Shown in pieces: positions 61,540 to 64,000 of a DNA stretch of 64,000 nt. The position numbers and the translations under genes were made by a program. Numbering within the stretch: position 1 is the stretch's first letter; each line of letters starts with the position of its first letter. A model generated the notes under the pieces. The model made no database searches and was not told where the DNA came from. It saw only the letters and a program-made list of their open reading frames with translations. Where the stretch lies: contig NC_016940.1 in the NCBI RefSeq assembly GCF_000250635.1, positions 868,001-932,000 on the forward strand, in the 5' to 3' direction. This DNA is from Saprospira grandis str. Lewin. GTDB taxonomy: Bacteria > Bacteroidota > Bacteroidia > Chitinophagales > Saprospiraceae.

Positions 61540-62244
61540 CTAAAGTTGTTTTTCTAAGTTTTTGAGTTCTTGGGCGCTTAGTTCTCGCCATTGGCCTTTA
61601 GGCAATTGGTCCAATTCAATATTCATAATCCGTACTCTTTTGAGGGTACGCACCTCATAGCCGAGGTACTCGCACATCCGCCGAATTTGCCGATTGAGTC
61701 CTTGCTTCAAGATAATGCGAAAGCGTTTTGGCCCGAGTTGTTCTACTTGGGCCTTTTTTGTGATTTGCCCCAAGATAGGCAGCCCCCCAGCCATACGCTG
61801 CAGAAATCGGCGATTGATTGGCTTGTCTACCGTAACGATATATTCTTTTTCATGCCCATTTTCTACCCGCAAAATAGGGTTGACCATATCGCCATCATTG
61901 GTCAGTAAAATCAGGCCCGTAGAGGGCTTGTCTAGGCGGCCAATAGGAAATATACGCTCCTTATGCCCAATAAAATCGACAATATTACTGCGATCTCTAC
62001 GGTCGGTGGTACAGGTTACGCCTGCCGGCTTATGAAAGGCGATATATAGTTTTTTGGGGGCTTTGGGCAGGGCTTTGCCATCTAGCAGCACCTCATCTCC
62101 GGGCGACACTCGGTTTCCTTTTTTGGCCAATTGCCCGTTAATTTTCAAGCGGCCCTCTTCGATCCAACGATCGGCCTCTCGTCTAGAGCAAATCCCTTTG
62201 CTGCTAATATATTTATTGAGGCTAATGCTATTATCTTGACTCAT
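61540..62244 (-). CDS. rluF: 23S rRNA pseudouridine synthase, RluF-like
   Basis: Protein of 234 residues. An S4 RNA-binding domain lies at 9-57 (LNKYISSKGICSRREADRWIEEG), followed by the RsuA/RluB/E/F-type synthase domain with catalytic Asp105 in IGRLDKPSTGLIL. KQGLNRQIRRMCEYLGYEVRTLKRVRI is the conserved RluF/RsuA core. RluF in E. coli modifies U2604 of 23S rRNA and tRNA-Tyr; which uridine is used here is not certain, and RluB or RsuA could be mistaken for it. Length is shorter than E. coli RluF by its C-terminal tail. Confidence 0.88.
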   Translation of the reverse strand: MSQDNSISLNKYISSKGICSRREADRWIEEGRLKINGQLAKKGNRVSPGDEVLLDGKALPKAPKKLYIAFHKPAGVTCTTDRRDRSNIVDFIGHKERIFPIGRLDKPSTGLILLTNDGDMVNPILRVENGHEKEYIVTVDKPINRRFLQRMAGGLPILGQITKKAQVEQLGPKRFRIILKQGLNRQIRRMCEYLGYEVRTLKRVRIMNIELDQLPKGQWRELSAQELKNLEKQL

Positions 62245-62331
62245 ATCTGTTGCTAATTTTCGGCCCTAAGATACGGCAGAAAATGAAAAGGAGGAGGAAA
62301 AGCCGCCAACTTCCGTTTTGAAGTTTTTTTC

Positions 62332-62454
62332 TTTTGGGGCCTCCGCCTCCCTTCGGTCGTCGGCGCTACGTTGCGCAGCTCGCAGGTCTGCTCGGCCCTG
62401 CGGCCTGACGGCCTGGGTCTGCGGCTGCGCCGCACTGCTCCACATCGCTAGGCC
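62332..62454 (-). repeat. GSE repeat, AGGCC type
   Basis: In + orientation GGCCTAGCGATGTGGAGCAG to GGAGGCCCC-AAAA. P1 is GGCCT/AGGCC, P2 GCG/CGC, P3 GCAG/CTGC. P4 is TGCGGC-GCA-GCCGCA as at 28783. It lies about 95 bases upstream of the last gene. Confidence 0.85.
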
Positions 62455-62512
62455 GAATGGCCTTCGGCCAACCTTTGATAAAAATTTCAAACTAACTTTG
62501 CGTTTATAATTA

Positions 62513-62535
62513 AAAGTTACTACCTTTACGTAAAC
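62513..62535 (+). promoter_or_regulatory. candidate promoter of the gene at 62550
   Basis: AAAGTTACTACCTTTACGTA followed by AAC. TACCTTTA approximates the Bacteroidetes -7 box, and TTTG at 62497-62500 is 20 bases upstream, a fitting -33 element. The start codon is 15 bases past the box. The same sequence with two changes is at 44270. Confidence 0.5.
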
Positions 62536-62549
62536 ACAAAAACAAAACG

Positions 62550-64000
62550 ATGAAAGCATTAGCCATTTTTCTCTTATCCAGTTTATTTTTTGGCCACCTA
62601 AATCTATTACAGATGAACCAGCGAGAACTTTTTTTGGCAAAACAGCAGCAGTATCAAGAAGACACAGCCCTTTATGAAGAAACCTTGGCCCAATATCAAG
62701 AACTATATTCACTTTATCAGGAACTTCCGGCAGAGGATCCCGATCGCCCAAGCTTGAAGGCGGCTTTGCTCAAGACCAAAGAGGGCTTAAAAGCCTTTAA
62801 GCCGCAGCTCAAAATGGATAAGGCCAATTTGAAGCAGCTATTTTTAGCCCTTAAGGAAGAGGAGATTCCGAAGGAGCAGTACAGAAAATTATTAGCAGAC
62901 TTCTTTAAGGGGACATCTAAAGTACTTAAATCAAGAATTGGTAAATCGCCTAAACTAAAGGAGAGTACGCCTCTGAGTATTTTTCAATCGCAATTAGCTC
63001 AATTCTTCAAACAGATTCCAGGTCCACTCAGTAAACAACTCAATAAGGAGGTTAAAGCAATTCCTATTGATACCGATGTTGAAGACTTTCTAGCGGCCTT
63101 TTTGGCCATTTTAGACAAATACAACCAAGAAGATCAAATCAAGGCGAACTGGTTCAATACCTTTAGTATCAAAGAAAAGAATTTACTAAAGAAAATTAGC
63201 TATCAGCAACTAGAAAGCATTTTGGACCAAGCCCTGGCCAAAGATGACTTTTTGACGGAGGAGGAGGAGAAAGAGGCAAAAGAAAAAGCGGACTCCACTT
63301 ACCGAGAAGAACTGGCTAAGTTCCGTGAAACCTTAAAGGAAGGTAAATCTGAGCTTGTATTTGAACTCTTTAATCTGGGGGTAAAGCCTTTAGAAAAGGA
63401 AAGTGGATTAGAATATTGTATTTCTGCCAAAGAATTGGTAGAACGTTTAGGAAAGTTAAATACAGGACATCCTCTTGTTCGGGCAGAACTCATTAAACAA
63501 TTGGCTGCTCAACTAGATAGTAGTAAGCACTACTCGATAGAGGAGTTAAGCACTAAAATTCTTAGTAGCCTGACACTTTCTCCAATTTTTAGTGAAAATC
63601 TATTTTGTCAAGAATTTTATGACGTAAAGAAACATCAGTTAATTAAAAAAGATCCTGTTAGCTCAGAACTCTACCCCAATAATTGGGTCCGTAGTTGTTT
63701 TGATAAAGGATTACTACGGACCCAAGTAGGCCGAGAAGTTGCCATTATACAGCTAAAAGAAAAAATCGAAGCTTGGTTTGAAAAACTACAGCCCAGTATA
63801 AAAGATCCTAATATTAGCAATTACTGCCTAAACAAAAAGCGATGGAAGGCTAGTCTAAGCTACCTTTTTTCAGCATCGACAGCAACTGGGCTAAAAATGC
63901 CGCTTTTAGAAGACTATTTTTTAGCTAAAATGGATCAAATCGACCCCAAGGAAGATCATCTTTACATGAAAGATTTTGCCACAGAAGCTTGGGATGATTT
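62550..64000 (+). CDS. putative secreted helical protein, 3' end beyond the window
   Basis: Open from ATG at 62550 to the window end, 483 codons so far. The N-terminus (KALAIFLLSSLFFGHLNLLQ) may be a signal peptide; a second in-frame ATG at 62613 would give a cytoplasmic form. The rest is lysine- and glutamate-rich and predicted helical, with coiled-coil-like stretches (LAKQQQYQEDTALYEETLAQY, LTEEEEKEAKEKAD). It contains a few cysteines and the segment YPNNWVRSCFDKGLLRTQVG. No family is recognised. Neighbouring GSE and a good promoter support a real, separately transcribed gene. Confidence 0.7.
   Translation, partial: MKALAIFLLSSLFFGHLNLLQMNQRELFLAKQQQYQEDTALYEETLAQYQELYSLYQELPAEDPDRPSLKAALLKTKEGLKAFKPQLKMDKANLKQLFLALKEEEIPKEQYRKLLADFFKGTSKVLKSRIGKSPKLKESTPLSIFQSQLAQFFKQIPGPLSKQLNKEVKAIPIDTDVEDFLAAFLAILDKYNQEDQIKANWFNTFSIKEKNLLKKISYQQLESILDQALAKDDFLTEEEEKEAKEKADSTYREELAKFRETLKEGKSELVFELFNLGVKPLEKESGLEYCISAKELVERLGKLNTGHPLVRAELIKQLAAQLDSSKHYSIEELSTKILSSLTLSPIFSENLFCQEFYDVKKHQLIKKDPVSSELYPNNWVRSCFDKGLLRTQVGREVAIIQLKEKIEAWFEKLQPSIKDPNISNYCLNKKRWKASLSYLFSASTATGLKMPLLEDYFLAKMDQIDPKEDHLYMKDFATEAWDD

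Overview
The window reads as the chromosome of a gliding, marine-type Bacteroidetes bacterium, most like Saprospira. This rests on family knowledge, not a database search. The evidence is: two secreted proteins with type IX secretion C-terminal sorting domains (one with SprB-type repeats), an FtsZ that ends in the Bacteroidetes-style SYLHDNVD tail, a UVR-tailed bifunctional nuclease, weak ribosome binding sites, and the order of the dcw cluster. No rRNA, tRNA or CRISPR array was seen.

Layout. 1-4430: topA (cut by the window edge), an alpha/beta hydrolase and an OmpA-like protein. 4491-6200: an IS4/IS50-type insertion sequence inside a GC-rich repeat. 6285-11628, minus strand: bifunctional nuclease, ribBA, a glycosyltransferase, a small membrane protein and a secreted M43 metalloprotease. 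11700-16395: an accessory region with a four-gene operon of unknown function (two paralogues, two lipoproteins) between direct repeats, then about 2 kb of palindrome-rich DNA without a credible gene. 16519-34446: the division and cell-wall cluster mraZ-rsmH-ftsL-ftsI-murE-[LRR protein]-mraY-murD-ftsW-murG-murC-ftsQ-ftsA-ftsZ. It makes and exports peptidoglycan precursors (MurE/D/C, MraY, MurG), polymerises and crosslinks them at the septum (FtsW, FtsI) and builds the Z ring (FtsZ, FtsA, FtsQ, FtsL). 34846-38376: a giant SprB-repeat surface protein. 38438-40496: an IS1182-family element in another GC-rich repeat. 40583-64000: PhoD-like phosphatase, M23 peptidase, topoisomerase IV subunit A, a helical-repeat protein, succinate-semialdehyde dehydrogenase, an HscA-like Hsp70, rfbD-rfbC, cysS, a Cys-rich lipoprotein, a penicillin-acylase-family enzyme with a divergent TetR regulator, a pseudouridine synthase and a partial secreted protein.

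The most unusual content is non-coding. About 18 full copies of a 105-195 nt GC-rich element (called GSE here) sit between genes in both orientations. Written in its + orientation, a copy starts GGCCTAGCG (or GGCTGAGGG, or GGCCCAGCG), has a hairpin of the type TGGCC-GAA-GGCCA followed by AGACC, then GGGCCGAGC and a GCGAGC box, and ends AGGCCCC (or CAGCCCC, or GGGCCCC) plus A residues. By eye the paired parts change together between copies: P1 GGCCT/AGGCC, GGCTG/CAGCC, GGCCC/GGGCC; P2 GCG/CGC, GGG/CCC; P3 GCAG/CTGC, AGGG/CCCT, GGGG/CCCC, GCCG/CGGC. The P4 hairpin also varies by compensated changes. This suggests selection for a folded structure, in RNA or single-stranded DNA. A smaller hairpin module ('module B', about 46 nt, GACAACAAG-hairpin-GCAGTTCGACGA-GTAAC) is inserted at a fixed point inside some copies. 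Both insertion sequences lie in GSE copies, and GSE copies bound a larger composite non-coding element present at two loci (14565-16395 and 56443-57469).
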